Assembly: GCF_015355755.1 (NCBI RefSeq)
Contig: NZ_JACVEE010000002.1
Span: forward strand, 2,294,001-2,358,000
Reading direction: 5' to 3'
Length of the DNA: 64,000 nucleotides
From: Nocardia sp. XZ_19_385
Lineage (GTDB): Bacteria > Actinomycetota > Actinomycetes > Mycobacteriales > Mycobacteriaceae
The translations under genes and the position numbers were made by a program. Below the pieces are notes generated by a model. The model worked only from the letters and a program-made list of their open reading frames with translations. It did no database searches and was not told the origin of the DNA. Shown here piece by piece: positions 39,713 to 48,644 of the stretch (the stretch's first letter is position 1; the number at the start of each line of letters is the position of its first letter).

Positions 39713-39760
39713 CGCGACCTCCAGAGGTGAGGTTCTCAGAACAGAACAAAAGTTATGTTA

Positions 39761-39766
39761 TAGAAT
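39761..39766 (+). promoter_or_regulatory. Likely -10 box of a leaderless TetR mRNA
   Basis: TAGAAT fits the -10 consensus and lies 7 bp before GTG 39774, so transcription probably starts at or near the start codon. The surrounding 30 bp is markedly AT-rich and probably contains the operator. Confidence 0.45.
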
Positions 39767-39773
39767 CGAGGGC

Positions 39774-40301
39774 GTGGCGGGCAAGACCTCATGGCTGACA
39801 TCCGGACTCGCGATCCTCGGGACCGCGGGCGCGCACGGCCTCACCATCGACAAACTGGTGGCCTCGGCCGGGCTGAGTACCGGGTCGTTCTATCACCACT
39901 TCTCGAGCATGTCCGGGTACCGGAAGGCGCTGCTCGCGCACTTCGAAGAGCTGCACACGCTGCGCTACATCCGTGAGGTGGAAGCGGCCGCCGACCTCGA
40001 CGCGCGCGCCCGGCTGCAGTTGCTGCTGGAGTTGGTGCTCGCCGACGCGGAACCCGCGCGGCTGGAAGTCGCGATCCGGGCCTGGGCGCTGGATGACCCC
40101 GTCGCGGCCGCCGCCAAGGAACGGGTCGACGCGGCCCGCCTCGGATTTCTCCGAGAACTGTTGCTGGCGTGCGGTTATGCCGAGCCCGACGCCGAGCAGA
40201 CCGCGCAGATCCTGTACCTGCTGGTGCTCGGGGCGGGCAACATCATGCCGGAAGTCCCGCCTGAGCAACTGCGGGTGCTCTGTGAGCGGATCCTGAAATG
40301 A
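39774..40301 (+). CDS. TetR-family transcriptional regulator
   Basis: A 175-aa regulator. The HTH is LTIDKLVASAGLSTGSFYHHF (residues about 22-42), followed by YRKALLAHFEELHTLRYIRE. GTG 39774 is at the end of a long open frame but is the first start that fits the family, and TAGAAT lies 7 bp upstream. It diverges from a small membrane protein gene and overlaps the next gene as ATGA. It probably represses the divergent gene and its own operon. Ligand unknown. Confidence 0.9.
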   Translation: MAGKTSWLTSGLAILGTAGAHGLTIDKLVASAGLSTGSFYHHFSSMSGYRKALLAHFEELHTLRYIREVEAAADLDARARLQLLLELVLADAEPARLEVAIRAWALDDPVAAAAKERVDAARLGFLRELLLACGYAEPDAEQTAQILYLLVLGAGNIMPEVPPEQLRVLCERILK

Positions 40302-41083
40302 ATTCCCGGCAGGCGCGGTGGGCGCAGGACGATCTGGGCGGCGCGGTTCCGCTGACCCGGCCGGTGCGGCGGGTGGTCTCGCTGGTGCCCTCGCTCACCG
40401 AGTCGGTGGCGCTGACCTGCCCGGAAGTCCTGGTCGGCGCGACCGAATGGTGTACGCACCCAGCCGATCTCGACGTCGAACGGGTCCGCGGTACCAAGAA
40501 TCCGAACCTCCGCCGCATCGTCGAACTCGCACCCGATGTGGTGCTGTGCAATCAGGAGGAGAACCGCCGCATCGATGTCGAACGGTTGCGGGACGCGGGA
40601 ATTCCGGTGTGGGTCACCAAGATTCAGTCCGTCGACGAAGCCATCACCGCCCTCGCCCGACTGTTCACCCTCGCCCTGGGAATTGATGTCCCGGCCTGGC
40701 TGAGCGAATCCGAAAAGGCCTGGGCCGCAACACCACCCATAGACCTCCGCACGGCCGTGATCCCGATCTGGCGCAATCCGTGGATGGTCGTCGGCCGCGA
40801 CACCTTCACCGCCGACCTGGCCCGCCGTCTCGGCTTGGACCTGGTGCACGCCACCGGCCCCGACCGCTATCCGCGCGTCACCGAGGACGAGCTGACCCGC
40901 GGCATCGACCTCGCGGTGCTCCCCGACGAGCCGTACGTCTTCACCGAAACCGACGGCCCGGACGCCTTTCCCGGTATCCCGGTCGCGCTGGTCGAAGGCC
41001 GCAGCCTCACCTGGTACGGCCCGTCGCTGACCACGGCCCGCGCCGCCCTCACCGCGCAACTCGCCGCCGCCACAGTCCGCTGA
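40298..41083 (+). CDS. Helical-backbone metal receptor (BtuF/FecB-like) without signal peptide
   Basis: A 261-aa protein resembling the periplasmic-binding fold for cobalamin or iron complexes: RRVVSLVPSLTESVALTCPE, LVGATEWCTHP, ELAPDVVLCNQEENRR and LARRLGLDLVHATG. Yet the N-terminus (MNSRQARWAQDDLGG) has no signal peptide or lipobox, and no ABC permease or ATPase lies nearby. It is therefore probably cytoplasmic, and its role in binding a corrinoid or metal is unknown. It overlaps the TetR gene by 4 bp. Confidence 0.8.
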   Translation: MNSRQARWAQDDLGGAVPLTRPVRRVVSLVPSLTESVALTCPEVLVGATEWCTHPADLDVERVRGTKNPNLRRIVELAPDVVLCNQEENRRIDVERLRDAGIPVWVTKIQSVDEAITALARLFTLALGIDVPAWLSESEKAWAATPPIDLRTAVIPIWRNPWMVVGRDTFTADLARRLGLDLVHATGPDRYPRVTEDELTRGIDLAVLPDEPYVFTETDGPDAFPGIPVALVEGRSLTWYGPSLTTARAALTAQLAAATVR

Positions 41084-41129
41084 CCAGCAATTCGTCCCGC
41101 GCGCAGCGATCCTCGCGCACACTGGAACC

Positions 41130-41492
41130 ATGCTCCGGCACCGTTCCGGACGTCTCGCCACCCTCTGGCACCGGGTGTTCGAGTACGCCGCGCCCTGGCT
41201 CACGATCCTGCTGTTCGGCACGTTCCTGGCGGTGCTCTTCGCCTTCCTATTCGTGCCCGGACCGAGTATCGGCGCGCGCCTGCTCGCCCTGCTCTGTGCC
41301 GGTCACCAGATCCTGCTGTGGGGCGTCTATTTCAGTGTCGTGGAGCTGGCCGACAACCAATCCACCTGGGGCACCGAGGTAGTCCCGAATAAACGGCTGT
41401 GGACCGAGATCGTCCTGGCCGCGGTGTTCTGGTCGAACCTGGTCCTGATCAGCGGCGTGCTGTGGCTGCTGGTGACCTCGCTGGTCGCCTAG
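41130..41492 (+). CDS. Small membrane protein, three helices
   Basis: I do not recognise a family for this 120-aa protein. It has a basic N-terminus (MLRHRSGRLATLWHRVFEY) and three hydrophobic segments: APWLTILLFGTFLAVLFAFL, LLALLCAGHQILLWGVYFS and VFWSNLVLISGVLWLLVTSL. A polar loop WGTEVVPNKRLWTE separates the last two. It probably sits in the inner membrane. It overlaps the amidohydrolase gene tail to tail by 4 bp. Confidence 0.7.
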   Translation: MLRHRSGRLATLWHRVFEYAAPWLTILLFGTFLAVLFAFLFVPGPSIGARLLALLCAGHQILLWGVYFSVVELADNQSTWGTEVVPNKRLWTEIVLAAVFWSNLVLISGVLWLLVTSLVA

Positions 41493-42559
41493 ACCGCGAG
41501 CCGGTACACCCGCTGCGCGTTGCTCCGGAAGACCTGCTCGAGTTCGGCTTGCCCGCCGCCGTGCCCGGTCACCGCCTCGGCGATGGTCCGCACACTGTTC
41601 TCGATGCTGGTAATCGGCTTGTCCACCGGGTAATTGGAGCCCCACAGCATGCGCTCGGTGCCGAAGACCTCGAGCGCGTGCTGCACCAGCGGCCCGATCC
41701 GGTCGAGCAGCTCGGCCACCGAGGTGGAGGTGCCGCGCGGCGGCACCGGGTGTCCCAGGATCGGCATCATCGCACCGCTGCATTTGGTGACGACGTTGGC
41801 ATTGCCGGCCAGTTCGGCGAAATCGTCACGCCAGCGCAGGAACAGCTCCCGGCGTTTGCTCGGATTGCTGCCGGTGCGCTTGCCGACCGGACCGAAAAGA
41901 CCTGCCGGCGTGGCGAGATGATCGAGGATGATCGTCACCTCGGGATATCGCTTGGCCAAAGCCGTGACATCGGGCAGCGCGTGCGAGTACACCCAGGCGT
42001 CGAAGGAGAGCCCGCGCTCGGCCAGATGTGCGAAGCCATCCAGGAAAGCCGGTGCGGTGAGGGCGCTTTCGACCTTGCTGAAGGACCGCACGCCCGGGTC
42101 GGGATGGTGTCCGACCATCGTGCGGATACCCCGGAACAGTGGCGAGGCCGCCTGATGCGCGTCGAGCAGTTCGGAGAATTGAGGCGCGGCGGGATCGGCG
42201 CTACCGATGATCCCGCACAGCGGAAGTTCCTCCGGAGTAGGCAGATTCGCGACCCACTTGGTTTCCTCGGCCTTACCCAGTGGTCCTTTCCCGGCCCACT
42301 CGACCTCCATGTGCATGAAGTTGTCGATCGGCATGTCGGCCACGTCGGCCCGATAGTCCGACGGCAGATACTTGTTCAGGTACGCCGTCGGATCCCCGGT
42401 GAAGTCCATATCCCGCTTGGGTGCGAGCTTCTTGGCCACATCCACCGAAATCGGCAGATACCGGAAGAGTTTCGCCGTTCCCCCGAAATCTCTCGGGGTC
42501 GTGAACGGATCCCACTGGTGTACGTGCGTGTCGATGATCCGAATACCTGCTAGATCCAT
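41489..42559 (-). CDS. Amidohydrolase family (amidohydro-rel) protein
   Basis: A 356-aa TIM-barrel hydrolase of the Amidohydro_2 family. IRIIDTHVHQWDPF near residue 10 supplies the first metal ligands (HxH). VTIILDHLATPAG and TERMLWGSNYPVDKP, with the C-terminal Asp, follow. Relatives are lactonases and decarboxylases of aromatic or sugar acids. The substrate is unknown. It lies 22 bp downstream of icmF on the same strand, so co-transcription with the mutase is likely. Confidence 0.85.
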   Translation of the reverse strand: MDLAGIRIIDTHVHQWDPFTTPRDFGGTAKLFRYLPISVDVAKKLAPKRDMDFTGDPTAYLNKYLPSDYRADVADMPIDNFMHMEVEWAGKGPLGKAEETKWVANLPTPEELPLCGIIGSADPAAPQFSELLDAHQAASPLFRGIRTMVGHHPDPGVRSFSKVESALTAPAFLDGFAHLAERGLSFDAWVYSHALPDVTALAKRYPEVTIILDHLATPAGLFGPVGKRTGSNPSKRRELFLRWRDDFAELAGNANVVTKCSGAMMPILGHPVPPRGTSTSVAELLDRIGPLVQHALEVFGTERMLWGSNYPVDKPITSIENSVRTIAEAVTGHGGGQAELEQVFRSNAQRVYRLAV

Positions 42560-42581
42560 GTCCGATTGTCACACAGGGCGG

Positions 42582-45500
42582 TCAGACATTGCGCCGGTAT
42601 TGGCCGCCGACGCGGAAGAACGTATCCGTGATCTGCTGCAACGTGCAGACGCGCGCGGCGTCCATCAGGACCTCGAAGATGTTGTCCTCGGTCCGCGCAA
42701 CGGATTCCAGGCGGGCCAGCGCCTCGTGCGCCGGATCGCGGTGCCGGTTCTGGAACTCACGAACCCGCTCCAGCTGCGACTGCTTTTCCGCCTCGGTGCC
42801 ACGCGCCAGTTCGATGACGTGGTGCGGCTCGCCGTGCGGATTGCGGAAGGTGTTGACGCCCACGATCGGCAGCGACCCATCGTGCTTGCGCTGCTCGTAG
42901 CGCATGGATTCGTCCTGGATCTTGCCGCGCTGGTAACCGGTCTCCATCGCGCCGAGCACACCGCCGCGTTCGCTGATCCGTTCGAACTCGCCCAGCACCG
43001 CCTCCTCGACCAGGTCGGTGAGCTCATCGATGAGAAAGCTGCCCTGCAGCGGGTTCTCGTTCATCGCCAGGCCCCACTCCCGGTTGATGATGAGCTGAAT
43101 CGCGAGGGCGCGGCGCACCGACTCTTCGGTGGGCGTGGTGACCGCTTCGTCATAGGCGTTGGTGTGCAGGCTGTTGCAGTTGTCGTAGATCGCGATGAGC
43201 GCCTGCAGGGTGGTGCGGATGTCGTTGAAATTCATCTCCTGCGCGTGCAGCGAGCGGCCGGAGGTCTGGATGTGGTACTTCAGCTTCTGCGAACGGTCGT
43301 TGGCGCCGTACCGATCTCGCATGGCGATCGCCCAGATCCGGCGGGCCACCCGGCCGATGACGGAGTACTCCGGGTCCATGCCGTTGGAGAAGAAGAACGA
43401 CAGGTTCGGCGCGAAATCGTCGATGTCCATCCCGCGCGCGAGATAGGCCTCCACATAGGTGAATCCGTTGGCCAGGGTGAAGGCCAGCTGGCTGATCGGG
43501 TTCGCCCCGGCTTCGGCGATGTGATAGCCGGAGATCGACACGGAGTAGAAGTTGCGAACGCTGTTGCGCACGAACCACTCCTGGATGTCGGCCATCATCC
43601 GCAGGCTGAACTCGGTGGAGAAGATGCAGGTGTTCTGGCCTTGATCCTCTTTGAGGATGTCGGCCTGCACGGTGCCGCGCACGGTCGCCAAGGTGCGGGC
43701 GCGGATGTCTGCCGCCTCCGCTTCAGTCGGCTCTCGGCCTTCGGCGGCGGTAAACCGTTCCAGCGCTTGATCGATCGCGGTGTTGAGGAAGTAGGCCAGG
43801 ATCGTCGGGGCGGGACCGTTGATCGTCATCGAGACCGAGGTCGACGGCGCGGTCAGGTCGAAACCGTCGTAGAGCGCCTTCATATCGTCGAGCGAGGCGA
43901 TCGAGACCCCGGAGGTGCCGACCTTGCCGTAGATGTCGGGTCGTTCGGCGGGGTCGTGACCGTAGAGCGTCACCGAATCGAAGGCGGTGGAAAGCCTTTT
44001 CGCCTCGGCGTGTTCGCTGAGAACCTTGAAACGACGGTTCGTGCGGAAGGGGTCACCTTCGCCGGCGAACATCCGCGCTGGATCCTCGCCATCGCGCTTG
44101 TACGGGAAAACTCCGGCGGTGAACGGGAATCGGCCCGGCAGGTGCTCCGCACGCAGGAACCGCAGCAGCTCACCGTGATCGGTGAACCGGGGGAGTGCCA
44201 CGCGCGGAATGCTGTTGCCGGACAATGTTTCCCGGCGCAGCGCAGTACGGATCTCCTTGTCCCGTACTTTGATCACCTGCTCCTCGCCCCGGTAGGACTC
44301 GGCCAGCGCGGGCCACTGCGCGATCAGCTCGGCATCAGCGCCGCCGAGATCATCTCGGGCCTGCTCGAGCAGCGCTGCCAGCTCCGGATTCTCCGGCAGC
44401 TCCGAGGCCACCAGCTCGAGCCGCTGAACCCGCTGTGCCGCAAGGACTTGCCGTGCCGTCTCCGCGTGATAGTCGCGCACCGCCTCGGCGATCTCCGCCA
44501 GATACCGCACCCGCGCCGGTGGAATGATCTGCGCGAACCGGGTGGACGCGCGAGTGTTCACCCGGGGCAGCACGCCCGGCTCCAGCGCCAGCCCTCGCTC
44601 GGCCAGCAATGTGGTCAGGTGCTGATAGAGCGCTGTCACCCCGTCGTCGTTGAAGGTGGCGGCGCTGGTGCCGAAGACCGGCATGTCCTCCGGCTTCGCG
44701 GTGAAATCCTCCCGATTGCGCAGCAGCTGCCGCGAGACGTCGCGCAGCGCGTCGGCGGCGCCGCGACGCTCGAACTTGTTGATCGCCACCGCATCCGCGT
44801 AATCCAGCATGTCGATCTTCTCCAGCTGGGAGGCCGCGCCGAACTCCGGGGTCATCACATACAGCGACACGTCGACGTGCTCGGTGACCGCCGCGTCGCC
44901 CTGGCCCATGCCGGGGGTTTCCAGGATGACCAGGTCGTAACCTGCTGCCTTGCAGGCGTTCACGATCCCGTCGATGTTCTCCGGCAGCTCACGCCCGCCG
45001 CGAGTGGCCAGCGAACGGAAGAAGATGTGATCGCCGTCGAGCGCGTTCATCCGGATCCGGTCACCGAGCAGCGCGCCACCGCCGCGCCGCCGCGTCGGAT
45101 CCACCGCCAGGATCGCCACCCGCAACTTGTCCTGCTGATCCGAGCGCAACCGGCGCACCAATTCATCGGTGAGCGAGGACTTTCCGGACCCGCCGGTCCC
45201 GGTGATGCCGAGCACCGGAACGGTGCGCGCGGCGGCCGCCTCGTCCAGCGCCTGCCGATCGGGCGCGGGCAGCGTGTCCTCCTGCAGGCAGGTGATGGCG
45301 CGGGCCAGCGCGGACCGTTCCCCGGTGAGCACCGCATCCAGCGCGGGCGGCTCCTCGGCCAGATCGCGGTCGCAATCGCGGATCAGCTGATTGATCATGC
45401 CCGGCAAGCCGAGTCGCTGGCCGTCCTCGGGGGAGAAGATGGTGACCCCGGCGTCGGCGAGCCGCGTGATCTCCTCGGCGACGATCACGCCACCGCCGCC

Positions 45501-45791
45501 ACCGTAGATCCGGACATGCCCGGCGCCGGCCTTGCGCAGCGCGTCCGCCAGGTATTCGAAGTACTCGACATGGCCGCCCTGATACGAGCTGACCGCGACG
45601 CCCTGGACGTCCTCGGTGAGCACCGCGTCGACCACTTCGCTGACCGCCCGGTTGTGCCCTAGGTGGACCACCTCGGCGCCCTGCGCCTGCAGGATGCGCC
45701 GCATGATGTTGATCGCCGCGTCGTGCCCGTCGAACAGGGCCGCCGACGTCACGAAGCGAACGGGGTGCTTGGGCTGGTGCAGGTCGGGCAC
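42582..45791 (-). CDS. icmF: Fused isobutyryl-CoA mutase / G-protein chaperone
   Basis: A 1069-aa enzyme. Residues 1-150 bind adenosylcobalamin (ALFDGHDAAINIM, with the His that replaces the lower ligand). Residues 160-420 form the MeaB-like GTPase, with the P-loop GITGTGGSGKSSL near 200. The remainder is the substrate-binding mutase barrel (GQNTCIFSTEFSLRMMADI, NSLHTNAYDEAVTTPTEES). It interconverts isobutyryl-CoA and n-butyryl-CoA; the fused G-domain protects or reloads the cofactor. I start at GTG 45791, where family alignments start; 24 codons upstream are open. It is divergent from the valine-degradation operon, with which it shares an 18-bp operator type. Confidence 0.95.
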   Translation of the reverse strand: MPDLHQPKHPVRFVTSAALFDGHDAAINIMRRILQAQGAEVVHLGHNRAVSEVVDAVLTEDVQGVAVSSYQGGHVEYFEYLADALRKAGAGHVRIYGGGGGVIVAEEITRLADAGVTIFSPEDGQRLGLPGMINQLIRDCDRDLAEEPPALDAVLTGERSALARAITCLQEDTLPAPDRQALDEAAAARTVPVLGITGTGGSGKSSLTDELVRRLRSDQQDKLRVAILAVDPTRRRGGGALLGDRIRMNALDGDHIFFRSLATRGGRELPENIDGIVNACKAAGYDLVILETPGMGQGDAAVTEHVDVSLYVMTPEFGAASQLEKIDMLDYADAVAINKFERRGAADALRDVSRQLLRNREDFTAKPEDMPVFGTSAATFNDDGVTALYQHLTTLLAERGLALEPGVLPRVNTRASTRFAQIIPPARVRYLAEIAEAVRDYHAETARQVLAAQRVQRLELVASELPENPELAALLEQARDDLGGADAELIAQWPALAESYRGEEQVIKVRDKEIRTALRRETLSGNSIPRVALPRFTDHGELLRFLRAEHLPGRFPFTAGVFPYKRDGEDPARMFAGEGDPFRTNRRFKVLSEHAEAKRLSTAFDSVTLYGHDPAERPDIYGKVGTSGVSIASLDDMKALYDGFDLTAPSTSVSMTINGPAPTILAYFLNTAIDQALERFTAAEGREPTEAEAADIRARTLATVRGTVQADILKEDQGQNTCIFSTEFSLRMMADIQEWFVRNSVRNFYSVSISGYHIAEAGANPISQLAFTLANGFTYVEAYLARGMDIDDFAPNLSFFFSNGMDPEYSVIGRVARRIWAIAMRDRYGANDRSQKLKYHIQTSGRSLHAQEMNFNDIRTTLQALIAIYDNCNSLHTNAYDEAVTTPTEESVRRALAIQLIINREWGLAMNENPLQGSFLIDELTDLVEEAVLGEFERISERGGVLGAMETGYQRGKIQDESMRYEQRKHDGSLPIVGVNTFRNPHGEPHHVIELARGTEAEKQSQLERVREFQNRHRDPAHEALARLESVARTEDNIFEVLMDAARVCTLQQITDTFFRVGGQYRRNV

Positions 45792-45823
45792 GGCTACCTC
45801 CGAGAGGGGTGCGGAACGCCCAA

Positions 45824-45841
45824 TACTAGGACGTCCAACTA
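45824..45841. promoter_or_regulatory. 18-bp operator, icmF side
   Basis: TACTAGGACGTCCAACTA matches the mmsA-side site at 16 of 18 positions. On the icmF strand a TAGGAT -10-like box (complement of 45842-45847) immediately precedes it, so it would cover the transcription start. Confidence 0.65.
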
Positions 45842-45921
45842 ATCCTACGGTGACGCGGGTCACTCCGCCAGCGGGCGCGCGCCGACCAGGTGGGCGTGTG
45901 ATGGGTCACACTCCAGCTATT

Positions 45922-45939
45922 TACTTGGATGTCCAACTA
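45922..45939. promoter_or_regulatory. 18-bp operator, mmsA side
   Basis: TACTTGGATGTCCAACTA is an imperfect palindrome with the core TTGGA-TG-TCCAA. It lies 98 bp from its twin and overlaps a TATAGGAT -10-like sequence that would serve mmsA. The binding protein is not encoded next to it. Confidence 0.7.
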
Positions 45940-46001
45940 TAGGATGGCCGCAGATCAGTCGTACCGGGCTGAACAGCGTCGACTTACGAGACAGGACTGG
46001 C

Positions 46002-47501
46002 ATGGTTCGCGAACTCACGCACTTCATCGGTGGGCAGCACGTCCCCGGCACCTCCGGCAACTTCGGCGACGTGTTCGATCCGAACATCGGCCAGGTGCAG
46101 GCCCGGGTGCCGCTGGCGAGCAAGTCCGAGGTCGAAGCGGCGATCGCGAACGCCGAAGCGGCGCAGCAGGTGTGGGCCGCGTTCAACCCGCAGAAGCGGG
46201 CCCGGGTGCTGATGAAGTTCCTGACGCTGGTGCAGGACGAGATGGATTCGCTGGCCGCGCTGCTCTCCTCGGAGCACGGCAAGACCATCGCCGACGCCAA
46301 GGGCGATATCCAGCGCGGCCTCGAGGTGATCGAATTCGCTTGCGGCATCCCGCATCTGCTCAAGGGTGAGTACACCGAATCGGCCGGCACCGGCATCGAC
46401 GTGTACTCCATGCGGCAGCCGCTCGGTGTGGTCGCGGGCATCACCCCGTTCAACTTCCCGGCCATGATTCCGCTGTGGAAGGCCGGTCCGGCGCTGGCCA
46501 CCGGCAACGCCTTCATCCTCAAGCCGTCCGAGCGCGACCCCTCGGTGCCGCTGCGCCTGGCCGAACTATTCCTGCAGGCCGGTCTGCCGGCCGGTGTGTT
46601 CAACGTGATCAACGGTGACAAGGAAGCCGTCGACACGCTGCTGCACGACCCGCGCATCAAGGCGGTCGGCTTCGTCGGCTCCACCCCGATCGCGCAGTAC
46701 ATCTACGAGACCGCCTCCGCGAACGGCAAGCGCGCGCAGTGCTTCGGCGGCGCCAAGAACCACGCCATCGTGATGCCCGACGCCGATCTCGACGACGTCG
46801 CCGACCAGCTGATCGGCGCGGGCTACGGCTCCGCGGGCGAGCGCTGCATGGCGATCTCGGTGGCGGTGCCGGTCGGCGAGGAGACCGCGGATCGCCTGCG
46901 CGCGAAGCTGATCGAGCGCGTGAACAAGCTCAATGTCGGCCGCTCCGACGACCCGGGCGCCGACTTCGGCCCCCTGGTCGGCCGGGACGGTGTGGACCGC
47001 GTCAACTCCTATGTTCAGATCGGCATCGATGAGGGGGCCGAGCTGGTCATCGACGGACGCGGGCTGACCGTCGAGGGCGGCGAGGACGGCTACTTCGCCG
47101 GCGCAACGCTTTTCGACAACGTCACCGCCGAGATGCGGATCTATAAAGAGGAGATCTTCGGCCCAGTGCTCGCCATCGTGCGCGCCAAGGAGTACGAAGA
47201 GGCCCTGCGCCTGGCCAACGAGCACGAATACGGCAACGGCGTCGCCATTTTCACCCGCGACGGTGACACCGCCCGCGATTTCGCGGCGCGCGTGCAGGTC
47301 GGCATGGTCGGCATCAACGTGCCGATCCCGGTGCCGATCGCCTATCACACCTTCGGTGGCTGGAAGCGTTCCGGCTTCGGCGATCTGAATCAGCACGGCC
47401 CGGATTCCATCCGCTTCTACACCAAGACCAAGACCGTCACCCAGCGCTGGCCTTCCGGCATGAAGGAGTCCAACGCGTTCGTCATCCCGACGATGGACTG
47501 A
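46002..47501 (+). CDS. mmsA: Methylmalonate-semialdehyde dehydrogenase (CoA-acylating)
   Basis: A 499-aa ALDH-fold enzyme that converts methylmalonate semialdehyde to propionyl-CoA with NAD and CoA, the last step of valine degradation. GGQHVPGTSGNFGDVFDPN at the start, AGITPFNFPAMIPLWK, and GSAGERCMAISVAVPVG with the catalytic Cys near residue 282 mark it, and IPVPIAYHTFGGWKRSGFGD is typical. An AGGA ribosome binding site precedes ATG 46002. It is the first gene of a five-gene operon corresponding to scattered M. tuberculosis mms/ech genes. Confidence 0.96.
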   Translation: MVRELTHFIGGQHVPGTSGNFGDVFDPNIGQVQARVPLASKSEVEAAIANAEAAQQVWAAFNPQKRARVLMKFLTLVQDEMDSLAALLSSEHGKTIADAKGDIQRGLEVIEFACGIPHLLKGEYTESAGTGIDVYSMRQPLGVVAGITPFNFPAMIPLWKAGPALATGNAFILKPSERDPSVPLRLAELFLQAGLPAGVFNVINGDKEAVDTLLHDPRIKAVGFVGSTPIAQYIYETASANGKRAQCFGGAKNHAIVMPDADLDDVADQLIGAGYGSAGERCMAISVAVPVGEETADRLRAKLIERVNKLNVGRSDDPGADFGPLVGRDGVDRVNSYVQIGIDEGAELVIDGRGLTVEGGEDGYFAGATLFDNVTAEMRIYKEEIFGPVLAIVRAKEYEEALRLANEHEYGNGVAIFTRDGDTARDFAARVQVGMVGINVPIPVPIAYHTFGGWKRSGFGDLNQHGPDSIRFYTKTKTVTQRWPSGMKESNAFVIPTMD

Positions 47502-47504
47502 CCC

Positions 47505-48644
47505 ATGTTCGAACTGGATGACGACGAGAAGGCGATCCGCGACACCGCGCGCGGCTTCGCCGACGAGTTCCTGGCGCCGAACGCGCTGGAATGGGATGAG
47601 CAGAAGCACTTTCCGGTAGACGTACTGCGCAAAGCCGGGCCGCTCGGGCTCGGTGGCATCTACGTCGGCGAGGATGTCGGCGGCTCGGGACTGCGCCGCC
47701 TGGACGCCGTGCGCATCTTCGAGCAGCTGGCCACCGGCTGCCCTGCCATCGCCGCCTACATCTCCATCCACAACATGGCGGCGTGGATGATCGACAGTTA
47801 CGGCGATGAGCGGCAACGCAATCGGTGGCTGCCGCAGCTGACTTCGATGGAACAGCTGGCCAGCTACGCACTGACCGAGCCGGGCGTCGGTTCCGACGCG
47901 GCGGCGCTGAGCACCAAGGCGGTGCGCGACGGGGACGACTACATCCTCAACGGCGCCAAGCAATTCATCTCCGGTGCGGGCGCCAACGACGTCTACGTGC
48001 TGATGGTGCGCACGGGAGAGCAAGGCGCGCGCGGTATTTCGGCGTTCATCGTGCCCGCCGATACGCCCGGCCTGTCGGTCGGTCCGAACGAACGGAAGAT
48101 GGGCTGGAACGCGCAGCCGACCCGTCAGGTGATCCTGGAGGACGCTCGCGTCCCCGCCGCGAACCGGCTCGGCGCCGAGGGCGACGGTTTCCGGATCGCC
48201 ATGAACGGGCTCAACGGCGGGCGGCTGAATATCGCGGCCTGCTCGGTCGGCGGCGCACAGGCGGCGCTCGACAAGACCGTGCCGTACCTGGCCCAGCGCA
48301 ACGCTTTCGGGCAGGCGCTGCTGAAAAATCAGGCGCTGCAGTTCCAGCTGGCGGATATGCGCACGGAACTGGAGGCGGCCCGGACGCTACTGTGGCGGGC
48401 CGCGGGAGCGCTCGACGCCGACGCGCCGGACAAGGTCGAATTGTGCGCCATGGCGAAGCGATTCGCGACCGACGCCGGTTTCGAGGTGGCGAACAAGGCG
48501 CTGCAGTTGCACGGCGGGTATGGCTATCTGGCGGAATACGGGCTGGAGAAGATCGTCCGGGACCTGCGCGTGCATCAGATCCTCGAGGGCACCAACGAAA
48601 TCATGCGGGTGGTTGTCGCCCGCTCAGTGGTAGGAGCGGCATGA
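47505..48644 (+). CDS. Acyl-CoA dehydrogenase, probable isobutyryl-CoA dehydrogenase
   Basis: A 379-aa FAD enzyme. YALTEPGVGSDAAAL (FAD/substrate loop), KQFISGAGANDVYVLM, GGRLNIAACSVGGAQAAL and LQLHGGYGYLAEYG are family blocks. The catalytic Glu lies in HQILEGTNEIMR. It resembles FadE9 and human ACAD8, and its place between mmsA and the hydroxyisobutyryl-CoA genes makes isobutyryl-CoA the likely substrate, giving methacrylyl-CoA. It starts 3 bp after the mmsA stop and overlaps the next gene as ATGA. Confidence 0.94.
   Translation: MFELDDDEKAIRDTARGFADEFLAPNALEWDEQKHFPVDVLRKAGPLGLGGIYVGEDVGGSGLRRLDAVRIFEQLATGCPAIAAYISIHNMAAWMIDSYGDERQRNRWLPQLTSMEQLASYALTEPGVGSDAAALSTKAVRDGDDYILNGAKQFISGAGANDVYVLMVRTGEQGARGISAFIVPADTPGLSVGPNERKMGWNAQPTRQVILEDARVPAANRLGAEGDGFRIAMNGLNGGRLNIAACSVGGAQAALDKTVPYLAQRNAFGQALLKNQALQFQLADMRTELEAARTLLWRAAGALDADAPDKVELCAMAKRFATDAGFEVANKALQLHGGYGYLAEYGLEKIVRDLRVHQILEGTNEIMRVVVARSVVGAA

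Noticed and set aside
42372..45662. A 1096-codon open frame antisense to icmF on the plus strand
   Set aside because: It lies opposite a full-length, unambiguous IcmF and is rich in Arg/His/Gly/Val repeats typical of the complement of high-GC genes; no domain or ribosome binding site is seen.
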